A DNA stretch of 64,000 nt, taken from contig NZ_VCPD01000006.1 of the NCBI RefSeq assembly GCF_005938215.1, positions 124,001 through 188,000 on the forward strand, read 5' to 3'. Shown here piece by piece: positions 7,709 through 16,250 of the stretch. The position numbers were made by a program, and so were the translations under genes. Numbering within the stretch: the stretch's first letter is position 1; the number at the start of each line of letters is the position of its first letter. Source of the stretch: Ruegeria sediminis (GTDB lineage: Bacteria; Pseudomonadota; Alphaproteobacteria; Rhodobacterales; Rhodobacteraceae). The notes under the pieces were generated by a model that saw nothing but the letters and a program-made list of their open reading frames with translations, did not search any database and had not been told where the DNA came from.

Positions 7709-8766
7709 GCCAGGCTGCGGGCGAGGTCCGACCAGTCCGGCAGGATCTCGGGCTGGCGGATCCAGGTTTCGCAGCGGCCTAGGGCGTCACGTTGGCCGTA
7801 ACCGATGATCGCGGGCACCGACGGATGGCACAACCGGTCCGGCCCGAGGATCGGCAACCCGAAATGGCGGTAGAGCAGGATCCGGTTCGAGTTCGTGGTC
7901 TGGTACTCGATGCCCGGCCGATCGACATAGGGCGCGAGGCCGATATCGGCATGGGCGACATGGGCCAGCGTGGTCTCGAAGCCCTGTTCGCCGTGAAAGA
8001 TCAGGTTGGGGCGGTGGGGCGGGCTGGCCTTGAGCCGCCCCAGCACGTGGAGCCGCCAGTTGGGCCGCGCCTCGGCAATCCGCGCCAGCGCGGCGAGGTC
8101 GATCTGGGTGGTGCCGGCGCAGACCGCCTGGAACTCCGCCCGGTCGGGGAACGGATCGGGCCGGGACTGCGACAGCGCGGCGCGGGGAATGCCCATCGGG
8201 TCGAGCGTCACGTTCGGATGGCGGAATCGCTGGGCCAGGTGCGGCGAGGGCGTGCTGATGCGGTCGAAGACCCGGGCGTTTCGCGCTTCGGCCCGGAGCA
8301 GGACGCCGGGCGGGTTGAGCAGGCGGATGTCGTCGTTGACCCGGTAGATCAGCCGCGCCCGTGGTGCGAGGCGGCGGGCCAGCGGGGCCAGCATCACCGG
8401 CGCGCCGCTTTCGACCAGGACCAGATCGGCCGCGGCCAGCGGCACTTTCAGGCGTGGCGCCCAATAGGCCGGGAACAGGCCGTGCAACGGGTCGAGCAGC
8501 GGGTCGAGCGGGCTGCGCACCGGGTGGATCGGCGCATAGCCGAAAACCGTGGTGAGGCTTTTGCCGACATGGCGGGTGCCGGTTTCCGCCGGGGAATCCA
8601 GCGCCGCCAACCGCCTGTCCCCGGTCAGACGCGACAGCCAGCTGTAGCCCACGGTGACGAAGGTCACGTGCAAGCCCATCGCCTGCAGAGCGTCCGAGAC
8701 CCATAGCAGGCTTGGCCGGCGTTTCTGCTGCGGAAAATGGCCGGTAAGCAGGACGGCGCGTTTCAT
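7648..8766 (-). CDS. Glycosyltransferase (GT-B fold)
   Basis: A 372-residue protein beginning MKRAVLLTGHFPQQKRRPSL. The N-terminal half has Rossmann-like elements (LVLVESGAPVML, RLIYRVNDDIRLL), and the C-terminal half has the donor-binding region of GT4/GT1-like enzymes (FHGEQGFETTLAHVAHADIGLAPYV and YRHFGLPILGPDRL). It probably adds one sugar of the repeat unit on the cytoplasmic face. Its start overlaps the flippase stop by four bases, making it the last gene of a five-gene minus-strand operon. Its 3' end overlaps the convergent spike-fibre gene. Confidence 0.82.
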   Translation of the reverse strand: MKRAVLLTGHFPQQKRRPSLLWVSDALQAMGLHVTFVTVGYSWLSRLTGDRRLAALDSPAETGTRHVGKSLTTVFGYAPIHPVRSPLDPLLDPLHGLFPAYWAPRLKVPLAAADLVLVESGAPVMLAPLARRLAPRARLIYRVNDDIRLLNPPGVLLRAEARNARVFDRISTPSPHLAQRFRHPNVTLDPMGIPRAALSQSRPDPFPDRAEFQAVCAGTTQIDLAALARIAEARPNWRLHVLGRLKASPPHRPNLIFHGEQGFETTLAHVAHADIGLAPYVDRPGIEYQTTNSNRILLYRHFGLPILGPDRLCHPSVPAIIGYGQRDALGRCETWIRQPEILPDWSDLARSLAQNDETVPPELSPTSPPSAT

Positions 8767-9953
8767 TCCGCTGCAAGCTCTCTCGGGTCGGGTCGCAGCA
8801 GGCGGTGGGCGGTTTTCAGATACCAGATCAGAACCAGAGAAGACGCGCCGGGCAGCGCCCAGACGGTTGCGGTCAGCGAATGGCTCAGACCGGGCAAGGC
8901 GAGGGTCAGCGTCAGAACCAAGGTAGCGAGGTTGCGGTTGAGCGTCAGGCGGATGTGGCCGGAGGCGCTGAGCGCCTGGTTGAGCGGCATCGCAAGTGCG
9001 GCGAGCAGACCGGCAAGGCAAAAGGCCGGCATCAGCGGCGCGGCGGCTTCGGCATGTTCGGATCCAACCGCAACAACGAGGAGGTCCGGCGCGGCGACTG
9101 CAACGGCCGGGTAGACGATGCAGGCAATCCCGGCGCTCTGGCGCAAGTTTCGCGCCAGAGCGCCTCGCAGGGCGCGGGGCTGCAGGCCGGTGAAACGCGG
9201 AAGCGCCACGTAGCGCAGCGGCGCGATGGCGAGCGCATCGATCAGGCCCAGCACCCGCGAAGCGATCTGGAAAGCCCCCGCGGCAGGCAGACCGAGACAG
9301 GCGCCGACCGCGAGTTGCAGAAGCGGCAACGTGGCATTTCCGGCCAGATCCCGCAGCGACAGGCGCAACGCGTCGGGAAGGAGGGCGCGGATTTCGCCCC
9401 GCTTGGGACAGGTGCCCAGGCGGATCGGCGCCAGCCAGAGCGACAGCGCCGCCGTCAGGGCGGTATTGGCCAGCGCAAATACCGCAAGGCTCCACGGTCC
9501 GGCCCCTTGGGCGAGGGCCAGCAAGGCCACGGCAGCAGCCGCGGTTTGCGCGGCCAGCGTGCGCAGGGCCAGCGCGCGCAGGCGCAGGGTGCGGCGGAGA
9601 TGTGCCTCGGACGGTTGCGCCAGCCCCTGGATCAACGGGATCGGAGACAGCACGGCCATCATGGTGCCGACGGAGGGCGGCAGCATCAGCCCCGTCACAG
9701 CAAGAGCAAGCCCGGCGATCAGTCCAACCGCCGCTGACAGGGCGATGAGCGCGTCCTGCGGCTCGGCCCGCAGGATGGCTATGTCCCCGAGGCCTGCGCG
9801 GAGCGTGCCCTGCACCAGGCGCACGGGCGCGAACGCGGTGGCGAAGGCGCCGATTTCGGCCAGCGAGAGATAGCGTGCGGCGACCAGGAAGAGGCCCGCA
9901 TTCACGCCGAGGCGCGACCATTGCAATACGGCTGACCAGAAGGTTGTGCTCAT
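8763..9953 (-). CDS. Polysaccharide repeat-unit flippase (Wzx-like)
   Basis: A 396-residue protein that is hydrophobic almost throughout, with roughly 12 membrane helices (for example LIALSAAVGLIAGLALAVTG and LVLTLTLALPGL). N-terminal MSTTFWSAVLQWSRLGVNAG fits the MOP/Wzx superfamily start, where the first helix follows a short cytoplasmic tail. Such proteins flip undecaprenyl-linked oligosaccharide across the inner membrane. ATGA overlaps link it to the acyltransferase upstream and the glycosyltransferase downstream. Confidence 0.8.
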   Translation of the reverse strand: MSTTFWSAVLQWSRLGVNAGLFLVAARYLSLAEIGAFATAFAPVRLVQGTLRAGLGDIAILRAEPQDALIALSAAVGLIAGLALAVTGLMLPPSVGTMMAVLSPIPLIQGLAQPSEAHLRRTLRLRALALRTLAAQTAAAAVALLALAQGAGPWSLAVFALANTALTAALSLWLAPIRLGTCPKRGEIRALLPDALRLSLRDLAGNATLPLLQLAVGACLGLPAAGAFQIASRVLGLIDALAIAPLRYVALPRFTGLQPRALRGALARNLRQSAGIACIVYPAVAVAAPDLLVVAVGSEHAEAAAPLMPAFCLAGLLAALAMPLNQALSASGHIRLTLNRNLATLVLTLTLALPGLSHSLTATVWALPGASSLVLIWYLKTAHRLLRPDPRELAAE

Positions 9954-10954
9954 GCCGGTAGGCCCCGCCGTGCCGGGCGATCGAAGGCGCGCATCAGCGG
10001 CGCTTCGACGGCGATGTGGGTGATCAGGGCGACGGCGATCGAGGCGGTACAAGCCAGTGCGACGTAGATCCATGCCGCTCCGGGCGGGAGGGCCGGCAGC
10101 AGGATCAGGGTCAGCAGCCGCAGGGCAAAGCGGTGCGAAAGGTATAGCGCATAGCTGGCATCGCCGATCCGCTGCAGCGGCAGACGCCCCGGTGGGCAGA
10201 ACAGGGTGCCGGCAGCAACGAGCAGCGCGGCGGGCAGACCTGCGGCGACGAAGCGCGGTAGCGGCGTGCTGTCGAGCGCCGCCAGAAGAACGAGGCCGAG
10301 TGCGCCGGAAGCGAGCGCGAGCATGACCGAGGGGCGGCGATACCCGCGCTGCCAGAGGCGCGCCAGCGCGATGCCGAAAAGAAATTCCAGGATCAACGGG
10401 TTGGTCCAGAATACCAGGGCCGGATTGCCTGGACGCAGCAGCGACAGGGCGCTGAGAGTGACGAGCGCTGCCGCGAGCACCCGGAACGGCCGCGGCAGTG
10501 TCAGCGCGAGGGCGGCGAGCGCGTAGAAGAAGACCTCGTAATTCAGGGTCCAGCCCGGCGACAGCACCGGCGCGATGCGGCCATCGTGACGTTCGTAGGG
10601 CAGAAACAGATAGGAACTCAGAATCTGGACCGGATCGAGCTCGGTCTCCTTGGCGGCGGAGGGCGCAAGGACCAGCACGGCCACCATCAAAGTCGTGAAC
10701 AGGTAGTAGAGCGGCGCCACCCGCAGCAGGCGCCGCCACAGAAATGCGCCGGGTCGGTCGGCGTGCCGGGCAGCCGACAGGGTGATTATGAAGCCCGAGA
10801 TGACGAAGAAGATGTCGACGCCGCGGGTCCAGGGGATGCGGTCCCCTGCAAGATCGACCGTAAAGTAGTGCTCGGCCTCGGCAATGACATGGCCGGTCAG
10901 GACCATCAACGCCGCCAGAGCGCGCAGCAGTTGCAGACCGGCCAGCCTAGGCAT
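9950..10954 (-). CDS. Acyltransferase-3 family membrane protein
   Basis: A 334-residue integral membrane protein with the family's N-terminal signature (MPRLAGLQLLRALAALMVLTG, then GVDIFFVISGFIITLS) and RRLLRVAPLYYLFT in the next loop. About ten helices follow. Members O-acylate surface polysaccharides. The catalytic His expected in helix 1 is present in LTGHVIAEAEH. It sits in the middle of the operon, where acyl decoration of the repeat unit or polymer is the expected role. Confidence 0.9.
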   Translation of the reverse strand: MPRLAGLQLLRALAALMVLTGHVIAEAEHYFTVDLAGDRIPWTRGVDIFFVISGFIITLSAARHADRPGAFLWRRLLRVAPLYYLFTTLMVAVLVLAPSAAKETELDPVQILSSYLFLPYERHDGRIAPVLSPGWTLNYEVFFYALAALALTLPRPFRVLAAALVTLSALSLLRPGNPALVFWTNPLILEFLFGIALARLWQRGYRRPSVMLALASGALGLVLLAALDSTPLPRFVAAGLPAALLVAAGTLFCPPGRLPLQRIGDASYALYLSHRFALRLLTLILLPALPPGAAWIYVALACTASIAVALITHIAVEAPLMRAFDRPARRGLPA

Positions 10955-12227
10955 GGGCGCGCCTTCCTTTCGACTCGTGACAAAGCGGAACCGCGGACTT
11001 TCGGGGCGAGGTCGCGCTACGGCGGCTGCGCGCCATCCGGCTGATCACGGCGATCACCAGCAGCGAAAACAGGCAGTTCTGGTGCGTCACGTAGAGCCCA
11101 TGCGACGAGATCAGCAGCGCCACGCCGATCTGGGCATAGAGCGCCGCCCAGGGCAGACCTGCTTGCGCCCGGTGAAACACGAGCCGCAGGACGAAGCCCG
11201 CAATCAGCAGGACAAGCACGCCGCCCAACAGGCCGAAATCCACGTAAGGCGCGGCCAGCAGGGAGAATTCTCCGCCGCCGCGCAGGGCCTGCGCGGCCTG
11301 AACCCGGCTGGCCAGCATCGGTGCAAAGACGCCATCCGAAAAGGTCAGCACCATCAGCCCGTGCAGCGAATGTGCGCCAAGCGTTAGCGGCACCTCGGCC
11401 CCGAGCGGCGCGAAGGAATTCCACAGGTCGTTGACGAAGTAGAAGGCCAGCTTCTGCGCCGCGATCTCGAAGGCCGGCCGGTCGAAATGCGGGTTGGTGA
11501 GGCTTTCGCGCAGCGTCCAGACCGACAGGAACACGATCGTTCCCAACGCCAGCCAGCGAAGCCCGACGATGCGCCGGCGGATCAGGCAGGTGACGAGGTA
11601 GGCCGAGAGCACGAATTGCAGCAAGAGCAGCCGCTGGCTCATCACGACCGGCAGCAGGAACAGGGCGACGCTGTTCAGCAGCAGAACCATGGTGCAGCGC
11701 CGGCGGGCGCGGCGGGGCAGCGCGTGGCCGCCGGCGGCGAGGATGGCGGCGGCAAGGCAGCCGGTGGCGGGCAGCGCGGCATAGAACAGGCGCATGCCGG
11801 TAAAGAGCTTGTTGTCCAGCAGCAGATCGCGCGCGCCGAGGGTGTCCTGCGCGGCCAGAACCACGAGATTCGCCAGCCCTCCGAAACGCGCCGCGGTCAG
11901 CGCCACCCAGGCCAGCGTGGTGCCAAGGAACAGCGTGTTGGCGCGGGCGGTCAGACGGGCGGCGCGGGACAGGTCCAGCGAAGGCCTGACGGGGCGTGCG
12001 GGCGGCAGGGCGACGCGGGCGGCAAGATCCCCGGTCAGCAGCGCCGCCAGCGCGGTGATCAGCCAGAGCCCGCCCAGCCAGGAAAAGGCGTCGGGGGTCA
12101 GGCCCTCGCGCCAAAGGAAAACCGGCACCAGGTCGAAGGTTTCGGGCAGCGCGAGCGCAAGCCCGGCGACGGCGAAGGTCAACCCCCAGCAAATCGCGAG
12201 CAGGGAAGGCGGCGACAGCCAGCTCAT
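10947..12227 (-). CDS. Polysaccharide polymerase, Wzy / O-antigen ligase-like
   Basis: A 426-residue protein with about ten membrane helices and a long polar segment near 260-330 (SLTNPHFDRPAFEIAAQKLA, FAPLGAEVPLTLGAHSLHGL) that would form a large periplasmic loop, the topology of Wzy-type polymerases. N-terminal MSWLSPPSLLAICWGLTFAV fits. Sequence similarity among polymerases is low, so the call rests on topology plus position between sulfotransferase and flippase genes. It overlaps the sulfotransferase stop by four bases and the acyltransferase start by eight. Confidence 0.7.
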   Translation of the reverse strand: MSWLSPPSLLAICWGLTFAVAGLALALPETFDLVPVFLWREGLTPDAFSWLGGLWLITALAALLTGDLAARVALPPARPVRPSLDLSRAARLTARANTLFLGTTLAWVALTAARFGGLANLVVLAAQDTLGARDLLLDNKLFTGMRLFYAALPATGCLAAAILAAGGHALPRRARRRCTMVLLLNSVALFLLPVVMSQRLLLLQFVLSAYLVTCLIRRRIVGLRWLALGTIVFLSVWTLRESLTNPHFDRPAFEIAAQKLAFYFVNDLWNSFAPLGAEVPLTLGAHSLHGLMVLTFSDGVFAPMLASRVQAAQALRGGGEFSLLAAPYVDFGLLGGVLVLLIAGFVLRLVFHRAQAGLPWAALYAQIGVALLISSHGLYVTHQNCLFSLLVIAVISRMARSRRSATSPRKSAVPLCHESKGRRAHA

Positions 12228-12940
12228 GCCGCGGCGCGGTCCAGCCCGAGCGCGGCGCGGTAGATGGCGATGTCCGGCGCGCAAAGCTGCGTGATCCGCG
12301 GGCGCAGAGCGTCGGGTATCACCGTCGGGCTCGGCGCGCGGTTGCGCCTGAGCCGGGGCAGCGGGCCGGCGATTCGGCGCAGCCCTCGGGCAAAGGCGGC
12401 GGGGTCCGACAGGTCGCCCACCAGGGTGAAGCGAGCGAGCGAGGCGATGGCGGTTTCGATGGCGCGGGGCAGGTCGCAGCACCGGTTCTGAGAGCGGCCG
12501 CTGAAGTAGAAAAGGTATTGCGAGGCCAGGCGTGGTGCGTCCGGCGTGTCGAGAAAGCCCTCCAGCGTCGGCGCCCGGGCCGGATCAGGGTGATGCCGCT
12601 GCAGGTAGCGGTAGTGCGAGACGAAACGCTCCACCGGGTCTCGCAGCAGGGTTACGTGCGCATGGTCGCACGCGGCGGTGGCGTGCAGGCCGGGGTTGTA
12701 GCGCACATGGGCCGCGATGCAGCGAGTGCCGCGCGCCACCAGCCGGGCCAGCTCTGCGTCGCGCTGGGCGTAATCGGCCTCGATCCGGTCCTCGCCGGTC
12801 AGCGCGCCAAAGGTCCGGGGCAGATCGGGGCGCGGTCCGGGCCGGATCGTGGCCTGGCTGGTCAGATACCGCAGCCGCAGCGCCGCGCCAAAGCTCGACC
12901 CGCCGCATTTCGGCACATGGATGTAGATGATGCCCTGCAT
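12224..12940 (-). CDS. Sulfotransferase family protein
   Basis: A 238-residue protein starting MQGIIYIHVPKCGGSS, the 5'-phosphosulfate loop of PAPS-dependent sulfotransferases. The 3'-phosphate-binding motif is VTLLRDPVERFVSHYRYLQR. It would transfer sulfate from PAPS to a sugar hydroxyl, giving an anionic polymer. I take the ATG at 12940 because homologues begin directly at the PKCGGSS strand; a TTG six codons upstream is possible. It is the first gene of the minus-strand operon, reading away from a CtrA-like box. Confidence 0.85.
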   Translation of the reverse strand: MQGIIYIHVPKCGGSSFGAALRLRYLTSQATIRPGPRPDLPRTFGALTGEDRIEADYAQRDAELARLVARGTRCIAAHVRYNPGLHATAACDHAHVTLLRDPVERFVSHYRYLQRHHPDPARAPTLEGFLDTPDAPRLASQYLFYFSGRSQNRCCDLPRAIETAIASLARFTLVGDLSDPAAFARGLRRIAGPLPRLRRNRAPSPTVIPDALRPRITQLCAPDIAIYRAALGLDRAAA

Positions 12941-13012
12941 CTTGCGTTCCGTCCGCAAGGGCCGGCGAATTCTCCAGCCCGTTTCCGATTTGTTAAGGAT
13001 CGCCGCTCAAGG

Positions 13013-13027
13013 TTAACGGGGCCTTAA
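13013..13027. promoter_or_regulatory. CtrA-type binding site
   Basis: TTAACGGGGCCTTAA is an exact TTAA-N7-TTAA match to the consensus for the cell-cycle regulator CtrA, within the near-palindrome GGTTAACGGGGCCTTAACC. It lies between the divergent sulfotransferase operon (73 bases away) and glycosyltransferase operon (37 bases away). In R. capsulatus CtrA controls gene-transfer-agent functions. Confidence 0.6.
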
Positions 13028-13063
13028 CCGACAAGGCCGGAGTGCGATGACCGGAGGGCAATC

Positions 13064-14209
13064 ATGCACATCCTGCACCTGGTGACCCGGCTGCTGCGGG
13101 CGGGATCCGAGGAAAACACCGTGGCGACCTGCCGCTGGCAGGCGCGGGCCGGGCATCGCGTGACCCTGCTGCACGGCGCCGATTTCGACCGCGGGTGGTA
13201 CGACGATCCGTCGCCGGGGCTGAAGCTTGTTCGGCTGCCGTCGCTGGTGCATCCGCTGGACCCGCTTTCGGACTGGCGGGCGCTGACGGCGCTGCGGCGG
13301 CTCTACCGCGACCTGCGCCCGGACGTGATCCACACGCATCAGAGCAAGGCCGGTATTCTCGGGCGCTGGGCGGCGGAGGGTGCCCCGTGGGCGCTGGTCG
13401 TGCATGGGATCCACATCGTGCCGTTCCACGGGGTCGATGCGGCGCGGCGGGCGCTTTACCTGGCGGCGGAGCGGCGGGCCGCGCCGCGGACGGATCTGTT
13501 CATGGCGGTCTCGAAGGCGGTCGGATCCGCCTATGTCGATGCCGGAATCGCGCGTCCCGATCAGGTTCACTGCGTGCGTTCGGGCATGGATCTGGACCGG
13601 TTCCGGAACGCCGCCTGGCCCGCGGACTGGCGCGCCTTGCTCGGCCTGCGGCCGGGCGAGGCCAAGCCGCCGGTTGCAGTGATGCTGGCGGCGTTCGAGC
13701 CGCGCAAGCGCCATCTGCAGTTCCTGCGCAGCTTCGCGCGGGTGGCGCGGGGCGACATGCGGTTGCTGCTGGCCGGGCACGGGCCGCTGCTGGAACCCGT
13801 GCGCGCCGAGGTGCGGGCGCTTGGCCTGCACGGACGGGTCATCCTGTGCGGCCACCGCCCGGACCCCGAGGCGCTGCTGGCGCTGGCGGATCTGTCGGTG
13901 CTGGCCTCGGAGCGCGAGGGGCTGCCGCGGGTCGTGGTGCAGTCGCTGGCGGTGGGGCGGCCGGTGGCGGTGAACGATCTGCCGGGGATCGACGAGCTTG
14001 TCCGCGACGGCGTCAACGGCGCGGTTCTGCCCCCTGGTGATCTGGACGGCTTGGCCGCGCGGACGGCTGCCTTGCTGACGGACCGGCCGGCGCTTGACCG
14101 GCTGCGGCAAGGCGCCCGAGGGACGGATATCAGCGACTGGACGCTGGAGACGCTGGGACGGCGGACGACCGAGCTTTATGATCTGCCTTCCGCGCGGCGG
14201 GCCGCATGA
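13064..14209 (+). CDS. Glycosyltransferase family 4
   Basis: A 381-residue GT-B enzyme. The acceptor half begins MHILHLVTRLLRAGSEENT and contains RPDVIHTHQSKAGILGR. The donor half has VAVMLAAFEPRKRHLQFLR, MRLLLAGHGPLLEPV, and the EX7E-like region LSVLASEREGLPRVVVQSLA. It would add a sugar to the undecaprenyl-linked intermediate in the cytoplasm. It is the first gene of the plus-strand pair, and its stop overlaps the next start (ATGA). Sugar specificity cannot be read from the sequence. Confidence 0.9.
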   Translation: MHILHLVTRLLRAGSEENTVATCRWQARAGHRVTLLHGADFDRGWYDDPSPGLKLVRLPSLVHPLDPLSDWRALTALRRLYRDLRPDVIHTHQSKAGILGRWAAEGAPWALVVHGIHIVPFHGVDAARRALYLAAERRAAPRTDLFMAVSKAVGSAYVDAGIARPDQVHCVRSGMDLDRFRNAAWPADWRALLGLRPGEAKPPVAVMLAAFEPRKRHLQFLRSFARVARGDMRLLLAGHGPLLEPVRAEVRALGLHGRVILCGHRPDPEALLALADLSVLASEREGLPRVVVQSLAVGRPVAVNDLPGIDELVRDGVNGAVLPPGDLDGLAARTAALLTDRPALDRLRQGARGTDISDWTLETLGRRTTELYDLPSARRAA

Positions 14210-15363
14210 CGATCTACGTCAACGCCCGCTTTCTGGCCCAGCCTCTGTCGGGGGTTCAGCGCTATGCGCGCGAACTGCTGACGGCGCTGGATCGCGGCCT
14301 GGCCGCCGATTCCGGTCTTCGGCGCAAGTTGGGGCCGGTGGTGGCGCTGCATCCGCTTGGGCCGGTTGCCGATCCCGGCTGGCAGGTGATCGAGCGACGG
14401 GCGTTGCGCGGCGGCCAGGGTCATTTCTGGGAACAGGTCGCGCTGGCGCGTGCGGCGCGGGGCGGCGTGCTGCTGAGCCTCGGCAACAGCGGGCCGTTGC
14501 TGCATCCGCGGCAGATCATCTGTTTCCACGACGTCAACGTCTGGGCGCTGCCCGAGGCGTTTTCGGGCCGTTACCGGGCGTGGCACCGGGCCTTGCGGCC
14601 GCTATTGGCGCGGCGGGCCGCGGCGTTGATCACGGTGAGCCGGTTTTCGGCCGGTGAACTGGCGGCGCGGCTGGGCGTCGGGGCCGAGCGCTTTGCGGTG
14701 ATTGCCAACAGCGCGGGCCATATCCGGTCGGTGAAGCCGGATGCGACGGTGCTGCGGCGGCATGGGTTGGCTGCAGGGGAATACCTGCTGACTGTGGGCA
14801 ACCGCAGCCCGAACAAGAACCTTGCCCGGCTGGTCGACGCGCATCGGTTGGCCGGTGCGGCCGTGCCGCCGCTTGTGGTCGTTGGCGGCGCGGTTCCCGG
14901 CTTGGCGCAGGATACCGGCGGCGCCGGCGCGAGGCTGCTGGGGCGCGTCACGGACGGCGAATTGCGTGCGCTCTACGAGGGGGCGGCGGGGTTCGTGTTC
15001 CCGTCGCTCTACGAAGGGTTCGGCATTCCGCCGCTGGAGGCGATGGAACTGGGCGTGCCGGTTCTGGCGGCGCGCGGCTCGGCCCTGCCCGAAGTGTTGG
15101 GCGAGGCGCCGGCCTGGTTCGATCCGCGTGACGTGGCCGACATGGCGCGGGCGCTGCGCGGTTTCGCCGGTTCAACCGCGGCAGAACGCGCGGCGATGGT
15201 TGACGCCGGACGGGCGCGGGCGGCGTCGTTCACGTGGGAGGCGAGCGCGGAACGCTTGGCCGCCCTGCTGGCGCGGGTTCAGCAGCCCGAAGGCCGGACC
15301 AGCGCCAGCGCCGTGCGCCCGATCAGGCCGAGATCGGTGGCAAGGCTCATTTCGCGCCGGTAG
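14206..15363 (+). CDS. Glycosyltransferase family 4 (WbaZ/mannosyltransferase-like)
   Basis: A 385-residue GT-B protein with MTIYVNARFLAQPLSGVQRY at the N-terminus (the SGVQRYA helix is typical of this subgroup), ICFHDVNVWALPEAF, ALITVSRFSAGELA, and the donor-site segments YLLTVGNRSPNKNLARLVDA and VFPSLYEGFGIPPLEAMELG with both acidic residues of the EX7E motif. It is coupled to the preceding glycosyltransferase. The last 85 bases overlap the convergent sugar-transferase gene, so its C-terminal tail, rich in Arg and Ser, may be an unselected extension. Confidence 0.9.
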   Translation: MTIYVNARFLAQPLSGVQRYARELLTALDRGLAADSGLRRKLGPVVALHPLGPVADPGWQVIERRALRGGQGHFWEQVALARAARGGVLLSLGNSGPLLHPRQIICFHDVNVWALPEAFSGRYRAWHRALRPLLARRAAALITVSRFSAGELAARLGVGAERFAVIANSAGHIRSVKPDATVLRRHGLAAGEYLLTVGNRSPNKNLARLVDAHRLAGAAVPPLVVVGGAVPGLAQDTGGAGARLLGRVTDGELRALYEGAAGFVFPSLYEGFGIPPLEAMELGVPVLAARGSALPEVLGEAPAWFDPRDVADMARALRGFAGSTAAERAAMVDAGRARAASFTWEASAERLAALLARVQQPEGRTSASAVRPIRPRSVARLISRR

Positions 15364-15938
15364 GCCCGGTCCAGGCGGACGCGGGTGCGGTAGCAGCCGT
15401 CGCGCCGCCCGCGCACCTGCCACAGCCCGGTGACGCCGGGCAATTGGTCAAGATAGGTCGAGGGCATCGGGGCATAGTATCCAAGTTCATCCTCGGTGAC
15501 CGGTCGCGGGCCGACCAGCGACATCTCTCCACGCAGGACGTTGAGGATCTGCGGCAGTTCGTCCAGCGAGGTGCGCCGCAGGATGCGGCCCAGCGGGGTC
15601 ACGCGCGGATCGTGCCGAAGCTTGCGGTTGCGCGCCCATTCCTCGGCCGCCAGCGGGTGGGTGCGCAGGTGTTCACGCAGAAGGCGGTCGGCGTCCGGAT
15701 GCATGGTGCGGATCTTGTGGCAACGGAAGCTGCGGCCGTGGCGCCCGACGCGGACATGCGAATAGAAGCCGGGACCGCCCTGCGCCTTGGCCGCCGCCCA
15801 GGTCAGGGCAATGACCGGCGCCAGCAGGGGCAGCAGCAGCAGCGCCAGCCCCAGGTCGAGCAGTCGCTTGCCGGACCGGGCATAGAAGCCGGGCCGGATC
15901 GGCTTGGCGCGGGTTTCGATCAGGTCGAAATGCGTCAT
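15279..15938 (-). CDS. Priming sugar transferase (undecaprenyl-phosphate glycosyl-1-phosphate transferase)
   Basis: A PF02397-type enzyme of about 219 residues. After one membrane segment (LLDLGLALLLLPLLAPVIAL) come the family blocks FRCHKIRTMHPDAD, RKLRHDPRVTPLGR, RRTSLDELPQILNVLRGEMS and LVGPRPVTEDE. It loads the first sugar-phosphate on undecaprenyl phosphate and so starts repeat-unit synthesis. I prefer the ATG at 15938 because GGAG lies 9 bases upstream; an in-frame ATG at 15974 would add 12 residues. A CtrA-like box lies upstream. Confidence 0.9.
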   Translation of the reverse strand: MTHFDLIETRAKPIRPGFYARSGKRLLDLGLALLLLPLLAPVIALTWAAAKAQGGPGFYSHVRVGRHGRSFRCHKIRTMHPDADRLLREHLRTHPLAAEEWARNRKLRHDPRVTPLGRILRRTSLDELPQILNVLRGEMSLVGPRPVTEDELGYYAPMPSTYLDQLPGVTGLWQVRGRRDGCYRTRVRLDRAYRREMSLATDLGLIGRTALALVRPSGC

Positions 15939-16003
15939 GGGGGCGAACTCCGTCGTGTTTCCCACCCACGCCATCGTTCACCCGCCATTAACCAAGGACG
16001 TGG

Positions 16004-16018
16004 TTAACGGGCTGTTAA
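16004..16018. promoter_or_regulatory. CtrA-type binding site upstream of priming transferase
   Basis: TTAACGGGCTGTTAA matches TTAA-N7-TTAA exactly. Another TTAA occurs just before it (15989-15992, in CATTAACC). It lies 66 bases upstream of the preferred start of the minus-strand priming transferase. With the box at 13013, both promoter regions of the polysaccharide locus carry the motif. Confidence 0.6.
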
Positions 16019-16212
16019 TGGGGGCGATGTTGAAGGGGCTCGGGCCGGGCGAGACAGCGGTGTGTCACGAAGGACGGGGGACGGGCTTCAAGTGCCGTTT
16101 TTCAGCGCAACATCCGTTTTTTTGGGGGAATTTAGAGAGAAGCGACTGCAAAGGTGACGGGATGCACATCGGCAACAGCCTCCGGATCCGGCGATATAGT
16201 TTCAAATCTGGA

Positions 16213-16232
16213 AACAATAATGGCTTATTGTT
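16213..16232. terminator. AT-rich hairpin after phosphatase gene
   Basis: AACAATAA at 16213-16220 and TTATTGTT at 16225-16232 form a perfect 8-bp stem with loop TGGC. It starts 18 bases beyond the phosphatase stop on the minus strand. The AT-rich stem is unusual for this GC-rich region; a terminator is the simplest reading, a regulator site is the alternative. Confidence 0.4.
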
Positions 16233-16250
16233 CTTGCCTGCGAGGCATCC

